A stretch of DNA of 64,000 nucleotides from Hippasteria phrygiana. Lineage: Eukaryota; Echinodermata; Asteroidea; Valvatida; Goniasteridae. Position numbers and translations under genes: made by a program. The stretch spans positions 1,922,001 through 1,986,000 of the forward strand of contig JAZGUH010000087.1 of assembly GCA_037893225.1 (NCBI GenBank), in the 5' to 3' direction. Within the stretch, counting starts at the first letter, position 1, and every line of letters begins with the position of its first letter. Below, piece after piece: positions 25,555 through 39,449 of the stretch. The notes under the pieces were generated by a model. That model was not told the origin of the DNA and ran no database searches. It saw nothing but the letters and a program-made list of their open reading frames with translations.

Positions 25555-28103
25555 TTATGAATGAGTAAAGCAAGTCCATACCCCAGGGAATTTGACATGC
25601 ATGGAGCAATAAATAGAAGGTAATATGCACACAGATGTTGGCCGGAAAGAAAATAAACATTGCGAGGTTTGAATTTTCTCCACAAGTGTTAACTCTAAGA
25701 AGCCGCCGATAATTGCAACATGTAGCGCCAGATCTAAGCTATCCATACATGTCAAAATTACTGAATTTGGTTGATATTTCATGCAATTATGAATGAGTAA
25801 AGCAAGTCATACCCCAGGGAATTTGACATGCATGGAGCAATAAATAGACGGTAATATGCACACAGATGTTGGCCGGAAAGAAAATAAACATTGCGAGGTT
25901 TGAATTTTCTCCACAAGTTTTAACTCTAGGAAGCCGCCGATGATTGCAACATGTAGCGCCAGATCTAAGCTATCCATACATGTCAAAATTACTGTATTTG
26001 GTTTATATTTCATGCAATTATGAATGAGTAAAGCAAGTCATACCCTAGGGAATTTGACAGGCATGGAGCAATAAATAGAAGGTAATATGCACACAGATGT
26101 TGGCCGGAAAGAAAATAAACATTGCGAGGTTTGAATTTTCTCCACAAGTGTTAACTCTAAGAAGCCGCCGATAATTGCAACATGTAGCGCCAGATCTAAG
26201 CTATCCATACATGTCAAAATTACTGCATTTGGTTGATATTTCATGCAATTATGAATGAGTAAAGCAAGTCCATACCCCAGGGAATTTGACATGCACGGAG
26301 CAATAAATAGAAGGTAATATGCACACAGATGTTGGCCGGAAAGAAAATAAACATTGCGAGGTTTGAATTTTCTCCACAAGTGTTAACTCTAAGAAGCCGC
26401 CGATAATTGCAACATGTAGCGCCAGATCTAAGCTATCCATACATGTCAAAATTACTGCATTTGGTTGATATTTCATGCAATTATGAATGAGTAAAGCAAG
26501 TCCATACCCCAGGGAATTTGACATGCATGGAGCAATAAATAGAAGGTAATATGCACACAGATGTTGGCCGGAAAGAAAATAAACATTGCGAGGTTTGAAT
26601 TTTCTCCACAAGTTTTAACTCTAAGAAGCCGCCGATAATTGCAACATGTAGCGCCAGATCTAAGCTATCCATACATGTCAAAATTACTGCATTTGGTTGA
26701 TATTTCATGCAATTATGAATGAGTAAAGCAAGTCCATACCCCAGGGAATTTGACATGCATGGAGCAATAAATAGAAGGTAATATGCACACAGATGTTGGC
26801 CGGAAAGAAACTAAACATTGCGAGGTTTGAATTTTCTCCACAAGTGTTAACTCTAAGAAGCCGCCGATAATTGCAACATGTAGCGCCAGATCTAAGCTAT
26901 CCATACATGTCAAAATTACTGCATTTGGTTTATATTTCATGCAATTATGAATGAGTAAAGCAAGTCCATACCCCAGGGAATTTGACATGCATGGAGCAAT
27001 AAATAGAAGGTAATATGCACACAGATGTTGGCCGGAAAGAAAATAAACATTGCGAGGTTTGAATTTTCTCCACAAGTGTTAACTCTAAGAAGCCGCCGAT
27101 AATTGCAACATGTAGCGCCAGATCTAAGCTATCCATACATGTCAAAATTACTGAATTTGGTTGATATTTCATGCAATTATGAATGAGTAAAGCAAGTCAT
27201 ACCCCAGGGAATTTGACATGCATGGAGCAATAAATAGACGGTAATATGCACACAGATGTTGGCCGGAAAGAAAATAAACATTGCGAGGTTTGAATTTTCT
27301 CCACAAGTTTTAACTCTAGGAAGCCGCCGATGATTGCAACATGTAGCGCCAGATCTAAGCTATCCATACATGTCAAAATTACTGCATTTGGTTGATATTT
27401 CATGCAATTATGAATGAGTAAAGCAAGTCCATACCCCAGGGAATTTGACATGCACGGAGCAATAAATAGAAGGTAATATGCACACAGATGTTGGCCGGAA
27501 AGAAAATAAACATTGCGAGGTTTGAATTTTCTCCACAAGTGTTAACTCTAAGAAGCCGCCGATAATTGCAACATGTAGCGCCAGATCTAAGCTATCCATA
27601 CATGTCAAAATTACTGCATTTGGTTGATATTTCATGCAATTATGAATGAGTAAAGCAAGTCCATACCCCAGGGAATTTGACATGCATGGAGCAATAAATA
27701 GAAGGTAATATGCACACAGATGTTGGCCGGAAAGAAAATAAACATTGCGAGGTTTGAATTTTCTCCACAAGTTTTAACTCTAAGAAGCCGCCGATAATTG
27801 CAACATGTAGCGCCAGATCTAAGCTATCCATACATGTCAAAATTACTGCATTTGGTTGATATTTCATGCAATTATGAATGAGTAAAGCAAGTCCATACCC
27901 CAGGGAATTTGACATGCATGGAGCAATAAATAGAAGGTAATATGCACACAGATGTTGGCCGGAAAGAAACTAAACATTGCGAGGTTTGAATTTTCTCCAC
28001 AAGTGTTAACTCTAAGAAGCCGCCGATAATTGCAACATGTAGCGCCAGATCTAAGCTATCCATACATGTCAAAATTACTGCATTTGGTTTATATTTCATG
28101 CAA
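25555..28103. repeat. Block A B C K L M2 A B3 K L M2 with 5-mer duplication
   Basis: Monomer starts are 25555 A, 25787 B, 26018 C, 26249 K, 26481 L, 26713 M2, 26945 A, 27177 B3, 27408 K, 27640 L and 27872 M2. The five-monomer segment K L M2 A B3 (26249-27407, 1,159 bp) is followed by a second K L M2. The same arrangement occurs from 45006. Confidence 0.89.
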
Positions 28104-29493
28104 TTATGAATGAGTAAAGCAAGTCCATACCCCAGGGAATTTGACATGCATGGAGCAATAAATAGAAGGTAATATGCACACAGATGTTGGCCGGAAAGAA
28201 AATAAACATTGCGAGGTTTGAATTTTCTCCACAAGTGTTAACTCTAAGAAGCCGCCGATAATTGCAACATGTAGCGCCAGATCTAAGCTATCCATACATG
28301 TCAAAATTACTGAATTTGGTTGATATTTCATGCAATTATGAATGAGTAAAGCAAGTCATACCCCAGGGAATTTGACATGCATGGAGCAATAAATAGACGG
28401 TAATATGCACACAGATGTTGGCCGGAAAGAAAATAAACATTGCGAGGTTTGAATTTTCTCCACAAGTTTTAACTCTAGGAAGCCGCCGATGATTGCAACA
28501 TGTAGCGCCAGATCTAAGCTATCCATACATGTCAAAATTACTGTATTTGGTTTATATTTCATGCAATTATGAATGAGTAAAGCAAGTCATACCCTAGGGA
28601 ATTTGACAGGCATGGAGCAATAAATAGAAGGTAATATGCACACAGATGTTGGCCGGAAAGAAAATAAACATTGCGAGGTTTGAATTTTCTCCACAAGTGT
28701 TAACTCTAAGAAGCCGCCGATAATTGCAACATGTAGCGCCAGATCTAAGCTATCCATACATGTCAAAATTACTGCATTTGGTTGATATTTCATGCAATTA
28801 TGAATGAGTAAAGCAAGTCCATACCCCAGGGAATTTGACATGCATGGAGCAATAAATAGAAGGTAATATGCACACAGATGTTGGCCGGAAAGAAAATAAA
28901 CATTGCGAGGTTTGAATTTTCTCCACAAGTGTTAACTCTAAGAAGCCGCCGATAATTGCAACATGTAGCGCCAGATCTAAGCTATCCATACATGTCAAAA
29001 TTACTGCATTTGGTTGATATTTCATGCAATTATGAATGAGTAAAGCAAGTCCATACCCCAGGGAATTTGACATGCATGGAGCAATAAATAGAAGGTAATA
29101 TGCACACAGATGTTGGCCGGAAAGAAAATGAACATTGCGAGGTTTGAATTTTCTCCACAAGTGTTAACTCTAAGAAGCCGCCGATAATTGCAACATGTAG
29201 CGCCAGATCTAAGCTATCCATACATGTCAAAATTACTGTATTTGGTTTATATTTCATGCAATTATGAATGAGTAAAGCAAGTCCATACCCCAGGGAATTT
29301 GACATGCATGGAGCAATAAATAGACGGTAACATGTACACAGATGTTGGCCGGAAAGAAAATAAACATTGCGAGGTTTGAATTTTCTCCACAAGTTTTAAC
29401 TCTAGGAAGCCGCCGATGATTGCAACATGTAGCGCCAGATCTAAGCTATCCATACATGTCAAAATTACTGTATTTGGTTGATATTTCATGCAA
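28104..29493. repeat. Lead-in block A B C D E F2, second copy
   Basis: Monomer starts are 28104 A, 28336 B, 28567 C, 28798 D, 29030 E and 29262 F2. This repeats the block at 12127 with an offset of 15,977 bp, and the block at 53346 with an offset of 25,242 bp. Confidence 0.9.
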
Positions 29494-31344
29494 TTATGAA
29501 TGAGTAGAGCAAGTCATACCCCAGGGAATTTGACAGGCATGGAGCAATAAATAGAAGGTAATATGCACACAGATGTTGGCCGGAAAGAAAATAAACATTG
29601 CGAGGTTTGAATTTTCTGCACAAGTTTTAACTCTAAGAAGCCGCCGATAATTGCAACATGTAGCGCCAGATCTAAGCTATCCATACATGTCAAAATTACT
29701 GAATTTGGTTGATATTTCATGCAATTATGAATGAGTAAAGCAAGTCCATACCCTAGGGAATTTGACAGGCATGGAGCAATAAATAGACGGTAATATGTAC
29801 ACAGATGTTGGCCGGAAAGAAAATAAACATTGCGAGGTTTGAATTTTCTCCACAAGTTTTAACTCTAAGAAGCCGCCGATGATTGCAACATGTAGCGCCA
29901 GATCTAAGCTATCCATACATGTCAAAATTACTGCATTTGGTTGATATTTCATGCAATTATGAATGAGTAGAGCAAGTCCATACCCCAGGGAATTTGACAG
30001 GCATGGAGCAATAAATAGAAGGTAATATGCACACAGATGTTGGCCGGAAAGAAAATAAACATTGCGAGGTTTGAATTTTCTCCACAAGTGTTAACTCTAA
30101 GAAGCCGCCGATAATTGCAACATGTAGCGCCAGATCTAAGCTATCCATACATGTCAAAATTACTGCATTTGGTTGATATTTCATGCAATTATGAATGAGT
30201 AAAGCAAGTCCATACCCCAGGGAATTTGACATGCATGGAGCAATAAATAGAAGGTAATATGCACACAGATGTTGGCCGGAAAGAAAATAAACATTGCGAG
30301 GTTTGAATTTTCTCCACAAGTGTTAACTCTAAGAAGCCGCCGATAATTGCAACATGTAGCGCCAGATCTAAGCTATCCATACATGTCAAAATGACTGTAT
30401 TTGGTTGATATTTCATGCAATTATGAATGAGTAAAGCAAGTCATACCCTAGGGAATTTGACAGGCATGGAGCAATAAATAGAAGGTAATATGCACACAGA
30501 TGTTGGCCGGAAAGAAAATAAACATTGCGAGGTTTGAATTTTCTCCACAAGTTTTAACTCTAAGAAGCCGCCGATAATTGCAACATGTAGCGCCAGATCT
30601 AAGCTATCCATACATGTCAAAATTACTGAATTTGGTTGATATTTCATGCAATTATGAATGAGTAAAGCAAGTCATACCCTAGGGAATTTGACAGGCATGG
30701 AGCAATAATAGAAGGTAATATGCACACAGATGTTGGCCGGAAAGAAAATAAACATTGCGAGGTTTGAATTTTCTCCACAAGTGTTAACTCTAAGAAGCCG
30801 CCGATAATTGCAACATGTAGCGCCAGATCTAAGCTATCCATACATGTCAAAATTACTGCATTTGGTTGATATTTCATGCAATTATGAATGAGTAAAGCAA
30901 GTCATACCCTAGGGAATTTGACAGGCATGGAGCAATAAATAGAAGGTAATATGCACACAGATGTTGGCAGGAAAGAAAATAAACATTGCGAGGTTTGAAT
31001 TTTCTCCACAAGTTTTAACTCTAAGAAGCCGCCGATAATTGCAACATGTAGCGCCAGATCTAAGCTATCCATACATGTCAAAATTACTGCATTTGGTTGA
31101 TATTTCATGCAATTATGAATGAGTAAAGCAAGTCCATACCCCAGGGAATTTGACATGCATGGAGCAATAAATAGAAGGTAATATGCACACAGATGTTGGC
31201 CGGAAAGAAAATAAACATTGCGAGGTTTGAATTTTCTCCACAAGTGTTAACTCTAAGAAGCCGCCGATAATTGCAACATGTAGCGCCAGATCTAAGCTAT
31301 CCATACATGTCAAAATTACTGCATTTGGTTGATATTTCATGCAA
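29494..31344. repeat. O-T cassette, copy 3 (O P Q R S T J D)
   Basis: Monomer starts are 29494 O, 29725 P, 29957 Q, 30189 R, 30421 S, 30652 T, 30882 J and 31113 D. P has CC and is 232 bp, shared only with copies at 47556 and 54967. J carries A89 (position 30969, GGCAGG for GGCCGG) but not the later AT-to-TA change. T is 230 bp. Confidence 0.91.
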
Positions 31345-32734
31345 TTATGAATGAGTAAAGCAAGTCCATACCCCAGGGAATTTGACATGCATGGAGCAAT
31401 AAATAGAAGGTAATATGCACACAGATGTTGGCCGGAAAGAAAATAAACATTGCGAGGTTTGAATTTTCTCCACAAGTGTTAACTCTAAGAAGCCGCCGAT
31501 AATTGCAACATGTAGCGCCAGATCTAAGCTATCCATACATGTCAAAATTACTGAATTTGGTTGATATTTCATGCAATTATGAATGAGTAAAGCAAGTCAT
31601 ACCCCAGGGAATTTGACATGCATGGAGCAATAAATATACGGTAATATGCACACAGATGTTGGCCGGAAAGAAAATAAACATTGCGAGGTTTGAATTTTCT
31701 CCACAAGTTTTAACTCTAGGAAGCCGCCGATGATTGCAACATGTAGCGCCAGATCTAAGCTATCCATACATGTCAAAATTACTGTATTTGGTTTATATTT
31801 CATGCAATTATGAATGAGTAAAGCAAGTCATACCCCAGGGAATTTGACAGGCATGGAGCAATAAATAGAAGGTAATATGCACACAGATGTTGGCCGGAAA
31901 GAAAATAAACATTGCGAGGTTTGAATTTTCTCCACAAGTGTTAACTCTAAGAAGCCGCCGATAATTGCAACATGTAGCGCCAGATCTAAGCTATCCATAC
32001 ATGTCAAAATTACTGCATTTGGTTGATATTTCATGCAATTATGAATGAGTAAAGCAAGTCCATACCCCAGGGAATTTGACATGCACGGAGCAATAAATAG
32101 AAGGTAATATGCACACAGATGTTGGCCGGAAAGAAAATAAACATTGCGAGGTTTGAATTTTCTCCACAAGTGTTAACTCTAAGAAGCCGCCGATAATTGC
32201 AACATGTAGCGCCAGATCTAAGCTATCCATACATGTCAAAATTACTGCATTTGGTTGATATTTCATGCAATTATGAATGAGTAAAGCAAGTCCATACCCC
32301 AGGGAATTTGACATGCATGGAGCAATAAATAGAAGGTAATATGCACACAGATGTTGGCCGGAAAGAAAATAAACATTGCGAGGTTTGAATTTTCTCCACA
32401 AGTTTTAACTCTAAGAAGCCGCCGATAATTGCAACATGTAGCGCCAGATCTAAGCTATCCATACATGTCAAAATTACTGCATTTGGTTGATATTTCATGC
32501 AATTATGAATGAGTAAAGCAAGTCCATACCCCAGGGAATTTGACATGCATGGAGCAATAAATAGAAGGTAATATGCACACAGATGTTGGCCGGAAAGAAA
32601 ATAAACATTGCGAGGTTTGAATTTTCTCCACAAGTGTTAACTCTAAGAAGCCGCCGATAATTGCAACATGTAGCGCCAGATCTAAGCTATCCATACATGT
32701 CAAAATTACTGCATTTGGTTTATATTTCATGCAA
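31345..32734. repeat. 6-mer A B* C K L M
   Basis: Monomer starts are 31345 A, 31577 B*, 31808 C variant, 32039 K, 32271 L and 32503 M. The monomer at 31808 resembles C but keeps C30, so it lacks the CCTAGG hexamer that the equivalent monomers at 49639 and 57050 have. Confidence 0.9.
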
Positions 32735-34818
32735 TTATGAATGAGTAAAGCAAGTCCATACCCCAGGGAATTTGACATGCATGGAGCAATAAATAGAAGG
32801 TAATATGCACACAGATGTTGGCCGGAAAGAAAATAAACATTGCGAGGTTTGAATTTTCTCCACAAGTGTTAACTCTAAGAAGCCGCCGATAATTGCAACA
32901 TGTAGCGCCAGATCTAAGCTATCCATACATGTCAAAATTACTGAATTTGGTTGATATTTCATGCAATTATGAATGAGTAAAGCAAGTCATACCCCAGGGA
33001 ATTTGACATGCATGGAGCAATAAATAGACGGTAATATGCACACAGATGTTGGCCGGAAAGAAAATAAACATTGCGAGGTTTGAATTTTCTCCACAAGTTT
33101 TAACTCTAGGAAGCCGCCGATGATTGCAACATGTAGCGCCAGATCTAAGCTATCCATACATGTCAAAATTACTGTATTTGGTTTATATTTCATGCAATTA
33201 TGAATGAGTAAAGCAAGTCATACCCTAGGGAATTTGACAGGCATGGAGCAATAAATAGAAGGTAATATGCACACAGATGTTGGCCGGAAAGAAAATAAAC
33301 ATTGCGAGGTTTGAATTTTCTCCACAAGTGTTAACTCTAAGAAGCCGCCGATAATTGCAACATGTAGCGCCAGATCTAAGCTATCCATACATGTCAAAAT
33401 TACTGCATTTGGTTGATATTTCATGCAATTATGAATGAGTAAAGCAAGTCCATACCCCAGGGAATTTGACATGCATGGAGCAATAAATAGAAGGTAATAT
33501 GCACACAGATGTTGGCCGGAAAGAAAATAAACATTGCGAGGTTTGAATTTTCTCCACAAGTGTTAACTCTAAGAAGCCGCCGATAATTGCAACATGTAGC
33601 GCCAGATCTAAGCTATCCATACATGTCAAAATTACTGCATTTGGTTGATATTTCATGCAATTATGAATGAGTAAAGCAAGTCCATACCCCAGGGAATTTG
33701 ACATGCATGGAGCAATAAATAGAAGGTAATATGCACACAGATGTTGGCCGGAAAGAAAATGAACATTGCGAGGTTTGAATTTTCTCCACAAGTGTTAACT
33801 CTAAGAAGCCGCCGATAATTGCAACATGTAGCGCCAGATCTAAGCTATCCATACATGTCAAAATTACTGTATTTGGTTTATATTTCATGCAATTATGAAT
33901 GAGTAAAGCAAGTCCATACCCCAGGGAATTTGACATGCATGGAGCAATAAATAGACGGTAACATGTACACAGATGTTGGCCGGAAAGAAAATAAACATTG
34001 CGAGGTTTGAATTTTCTCCACAAGTTTTAACTCTAGGAAGCCGCCGATGATTGCAACATGTAGCGCCAGATCTAAGCTATCCATACATGTCAAAATTACT
34101 GTATTTGGTTTATATTTCATGCAATTATGAATGAGTAAAGCAAGTCATACCCTAGGGAATTTGACAGGCATGGAGCAATAAATAGAAGGTAATATGCACA
34201 CAGATGTTGGCCGGAAAGAAAATAAACATTGCGAGGTTTGAATTTTCTCCACAAGTGTTAACTCTAAGAAGCCGCCGATAATTGCAACATGTAGCGCCAG
34301 ATCTAAGCTATCCATACATGTCAAAATTACTGCATTTGGTTGATATTTCATGCAATTATGAATGAGTAAAGCAAGTCCATACCCCAGGGAATTTGACATG
34401 CATGGAGCAATAAATAGAAGGTAATATGCACACAGATGTTGGCCGGAAAGAAAATGAACATTGCGAGGTTTGAATTTTCTCCACAAGTGTTAACTCTAAG
34501 AAGCCGCCGATAATTGCAACATGTAGCGCCAGATCTAAGCTATCCATACATGTCAAAATGACTGTATTTGGTTTATATTTCATGCAATTATGAATGAGTA
34601 AAGCAAGTCATACCCTAGGGAATTTGACATGCATGGAGCAATAAATAGAAGGTAATATGCACACAGATGTTGGCCGGAAAGAAAATAAACATTGCGAGGT
34701 TTGAATTTTCTCCACAAGTTTTAACTCTAAGAAGCCGCCGATAATTGCAACATGTAGCGCCAGATCTAAGCTATCCATACATGTCAAAATTACTGCATTT
34801 GGTTGATATTTCATGCAA
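32735..34818. repeat. 9-mer A B C D E F C H I
   Basis: Monomer starts are 32735 A, 32967 B, 33198 C, 33429 D, 33661 E, 33893 F, 34125 C, 34356 H and 34588 I. All diagnostic sites match the canonical unit at 1937. Confidence 0.92.
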
Positions 34819-36669
34819 TTATGAATGAGTAAAGCAAGTCCATACCCCAGGGAATTTGACATGCATGGAGCAATAAATAGAAGGTAATATGCACACAGAT
34901 GTTGGCCGGAAAGAAAATAAACATTGCGAGGTTTGAATTTTCTCCACAAGTGTTAACTCTAAGAAGCCGCCGATAATTGCAACATGTAGCGCCAGATCTA
35001 AGCTATCCATACATGTCAAAATTACTGAATTTGGTTGATATTTCATGCAATTATGAATGAGTAAAGCAAGTCATACCCCAGGGAATTTGACATGCATGGA
35101 GCAATAAATAGACGGTAATATGCACACAGATGTTGGCCGGAAAGAAAATAAACATTGCGAGGTTTGAATTTTCTCCACAAGTTTTAACTCTAGGAAGCCG
35201 CCGATGATTGCAACATGTAGCGCCAGATCTAAGCTATCCATACATGTCAAAATTACTGTATTTGGTTTATATTTCATGCAATTATGAATGAGTAAAGCAA
35301 GTCATACCCTAGGGAATTTGACAGGCATGGAGCAATAAATAGAAGGTAATATGCACACAGATGTTGGCCGGAAAGAAAATAAACATTGCGAGGTTTGAAT
35401 TTTCTCCACAAGTGTTAACTCTAAGAAGCCGCCGATAATTGCAACATGTAGCGCCAGATCTAAGCTATCCATACATGTCAAAATTACTGCATTTGGTTGA
35501 TATTTCATGCAATTATGAATGAGTAAAGCAAGTCCATACCCCAGGGAATTTGACATGCATGGAGCAATAAATAGAAGGTAATATGCACACAGATGTTGGC
35601 CGGAAAGAAAATAAACATTGCGAGGTTTGAATTTTCTCCACAAGTGTTAACTCTAAGAAGCCGCCGATAATTGCAACATGTAGCGCCAGATCTAAGCTAT
35701 CCATACATGTCAAAATGACTGTATTTGGTTTATATTTCATGCAATTATGAATGAGTAAAGCAAGTCATACCCTAGGGAATTTGACAGGCATGGAGCAATA
35801 AATAGAAGGTAATATGCACACAGATGTTGGCCGGAAAGAAAATAAACATTGCGAGGTTTGAATTTTCTCCACAAGTTTTAACTCTAAGAAGCCGCCGATA
35901 ATTGCAACATGTAGCGCCAGATCTAAGCTATCCATACATGTCAAAATTACTGAATTTGGTTGATATTTCATGCAATTATGAATGAGTAAAGCAAGTCATA
36001 CCCTAGGGAATTTGACAGGCATGGAGCAATAAATAGAAGGTAATATGCACACAGATGTTGGCCGGAAAGAAAATAAACATTGCGAGGTTTGAATTTTCTC
36101 CACAAGTGTTAACTCTAAGAAGCCGCCGATAATTGCAACATGTAGCGCCAGATCTAAGCTATCCATACATGTCAAAATTACTGCATTTGGTTGATATTTC
36201 ATGCAATTATGAATGAGTAAAGCAAGTCATACCCTAGGGAATTTGACAGGCATGGAGCAATAAATAGAAGGTAATATGCACACAGATGTTGGCCGGAAAG
36301 AAAATAAACATTGCGAGGTTTGAATTTTCTCCACAAGTTTTAACTCTAAGAAGCCGCCGATAATTGCAACATGTAGCGCCAGATCTAAGCTATCCATACA
36401 TGTCAAAATTACTGCATTTGGTTGATATTTCATGCAATTATGAATGAGTAAAGCAAGTCCATACCCCAGGGAATTTGACATGCATGGAGCAATAAATAGA
36501 AGGTAATATGCACACAGATGTTGGCCGGAAAGAAAATAAACATTGCGAGGTTTGAATTTTCTCCACAAGTGTTAACTCTAAGAAGCCGCCGATAATTGCA
36601 ACATGTAGCGCCAGATCTAAGCTATCCATACATGTCAAAATTACTGCATTTGGTTGATATTTCATGCAA
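34819..36669. repeat. Scrambled block A B C R' S C J D
   Basis: Monomer starts are 34819 A, 35051 B, 35282 C, 35513 R' (G205, T210, T219 without G101), 35745 S, 35976 C, 36207 J and 36438 D. It resembles the tail of the cassette (R S T J D) with ordinary C in place of the 230-bp T, joined to the start of a 9-mer. Confidence 0.87.
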
Positions 36670-38755
36670 TTATGAATGAGTAAAGCAAGTCCATACCCCA
36701 GGGAATTTGACATGCATGGAGCAATAAATAGAAGGTAATATGCACACAGATGTTGGCCGGAAAGAAAATAAACATTGCGAGGTTTGAATTTTCTCCACAA
36801 GTGTTAACTCTAAGAAGCCGCCGATAATTGCAACATGTAGCGCCAGATCTAAGCTATCCATACATGTCAAAATTACTGAATTTGGTTGATATTTCATGCA
36901 ATTATGAATGAGTAAAGCAAGTCATACCCCATGGAATTTGACATGCATGGAGCAATAAATAGACGGTAATATGCACACAGATGTTGGCCGGAAAGAAAAT
37001 AAACATTGCGAGGTTTGAATTTTCTCCACAAGTTTTAACTCTAGGAAGCCGCCGATGATTGCAACATGTAGCGCCAGATCTAAGCTATCCATACATGTCA
37101 AAATTACTGTATTTGGTTTATATTTCATGCAATTATGAATGAGTAAAGCAAGTCATACCCTAGGGAATTTGACAGGCATGGAGCAATAAATAGAAGGTAA
37201 TATGCACACAGATGTTGGCCGGAAAGAAAATAAACATTGCGAGGTTTGAATTTTCTCCACAAGTGTTAACTCTAAGAAGCCGCCGATAATTGCAACATGT
37301 AGCGCCAGATCTAAGCTATCCATACATGTCAAAATTACTGCATTTGGTTGATATTTCATGCAATTATGAATGAGTAAAGCAAGTCCATACCCCAGGGAAT
37401 TTGACATGCATGGAGCAATAAATAGAAGGTAATATGCACACAGATGTTGGCCGGAAAGAAAATAAACATTGCGAGGTTTGAATTTTCTCCACAAGTGTTA
37501 ACTCTAAGAAGCCGCCGATAATTGCAACATGTAGCGCCAGATCTAAGCTATCCATACATGTCAAAATTACTGCATTTGGTTGATATTTCATGCAATTATG
37601 AATGAGTAAAGCAAGTCCATACCCCAGGGAATTTGACATGCATGGAGCAATAAATAGAAGGTAATATGCACACAGATGTTGGCCGGAAAGAAAATGAACA
37701 TTGCGAGGTTTGAATTTTCTCCACAAGTGTTAACTCTAAGAAGCCGCCGATAATTGCAACATGTAGCGCCAGATCTAAGCTATCCATACATGTCAAAATT
37801 ACTGAATTTGGTTGATATTTCATGCAATTATGAATGAGTAAAGCAAGTCCATACCCCAGGGAATTTGACATGCATGGAGCAATAAATAGACGGTAACATG
37901 TACACAGATGTTGGCCGGAAAGAAAATAAACATTGCGAGGTTTGAATTTTCTCCACAAGTTTTAACTCTAGGAAGCCGCCGATAATTGCAACATGTAGCG
38001 CCAGATCTAAGCTATCCATACATGTCAAAATTACTGCATTTGGTTGATATTTCATGCAATTATGAATGAGTAAAGCAAGTCCATACCCCAGGGAATTTGA
38101 CATGCATGGAGCAATAAATAGAAGGTAATATGCACACAGATGTTGGCCGGAAAGAAAATAAACATTGCGAGGTTTGAATTTTCTCCACAAGTGTTAACTC
38201 TAAGAAGCCGCCGATAATTGCAACATGTAGCGCCAGATCTAAGCTATCCATACATGTCAAAATTACTGCATTTGGTTGATATTTCATGCAATTATGAATG
38301 AGTAAAGCAAGTCCATACCCCAGGGAATTTGACATGCATGGAGCAATAAATAGAAGGTAATATGCACACAGATGTTGGCCGGAAAGAAAATGAACATTGC
38401 GAGGTTTGAATTTTCTCCACAAGTGTTAACTCTAAGAAGCCGCCGATAATTGCAACATGTAGCGCCAGATCTAAGCTATCCATACATGTCAAAATTACTG
38501 AATTTGGTTGATATTTCATGCAATTATGAATGAGTAAAGCAAGTCCATACCCCAGGGAATTTGACATGCATGGAGCAATAAATAGACGGTAACATGTACA
38601 CAGATGTTGGCCGGAAAGAAAATAAACATTGCGAGGTTTGAATTTTCTCCACAAGTTTTAACTCTAGGAAGCCGCCGATGATTGCAACATGTAGCGCCAG
38701 ATCTAAGCTATCCATACATGTCAAAATTACTGTATTTGGTTGATATTTCATGCAA
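36670..38755. repeat. Block A B C D E' F/D D E' F2 with 3-mer duplication
   Basis: Monomer starts are 36670 A, 36902 B, 37133 C, 37364 D, 37596 E', 37828 F/D, 38060 D, 38292 E' and 38524 F2. The D-E'-F set is present twice, 696 bp apart. The first F ends as D: it has C64, C70, T74, T134 and G144, then A157, C210 and G219, so the exchange point lies between offsets 144 and 157. B at 36902 has a private T32 (36932), shared only with 61942. Confidence 0.9.
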
Positions 38756-39449
38756 TTATGAATGAGTAGAGCAAGTCATACCCCAGGGAATTTGACAGGC
38801 ATGGAGCAATAAATAGAAGGTAATATGCACACAGATGTTGGCCGGAAAGAAAATAAACATTGCGAGGTTTGAATTTTCTGCACAAGTTTTAACTCTAAGA
38901 AGCCGCCGATAATTGCAACATGTAGCGCCAGATCTAAGCTATCCATACATGTCAAAATTACTGAATTTGGTTGATATTTCATGCAATTATGAATGAGTAA
39001 AGCAAGTCATACCCTACGGAATTTGACAGGCATGGAGCAATAAATAGACGGTAATATGTACACAGATGTTGGCCGGAAAGAAAATAAACATTGCGAGGTT
39101 TGAATTTTCTCCACAAGTTTTAACTCTAAGAAGCCGCCGATGATTGCAACATGTAGCGCCAGATCTAAGCTATCCATACATGTCAAAATTACTGCATTTG
39201 GTTGATATTTCATGCAATTATGAATGAGTAGAGCAAGTCCATACCCCAGGGAATTTGACAGGCATGGAGCAATAAATAGAAGGTAATATGCACACAGATG
39301 TTGGCCGGAAAGAAAATAAACATTGCGAGGTTTGAATTTTCTCCACAAGTGTTAACTCTAAGAAGCCGCCGATAATTGCAACATGTAGCGCCAGATCTAA
39401 GCTATCCATACATGTCAAAATTACTGCATTTGGTTGATATTTCATGCAA
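38756..39449. repeat. Truncated cassette O P Q
   Basis: Monomer starts are 38756 O, 38987 P and 39218 Q. After Q the array returns to D E F, so R S T J are missing. P has a rare C32 (position 39017, CTACGG for CTAGGG), shared only with 63331. Confidence 0.9.
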
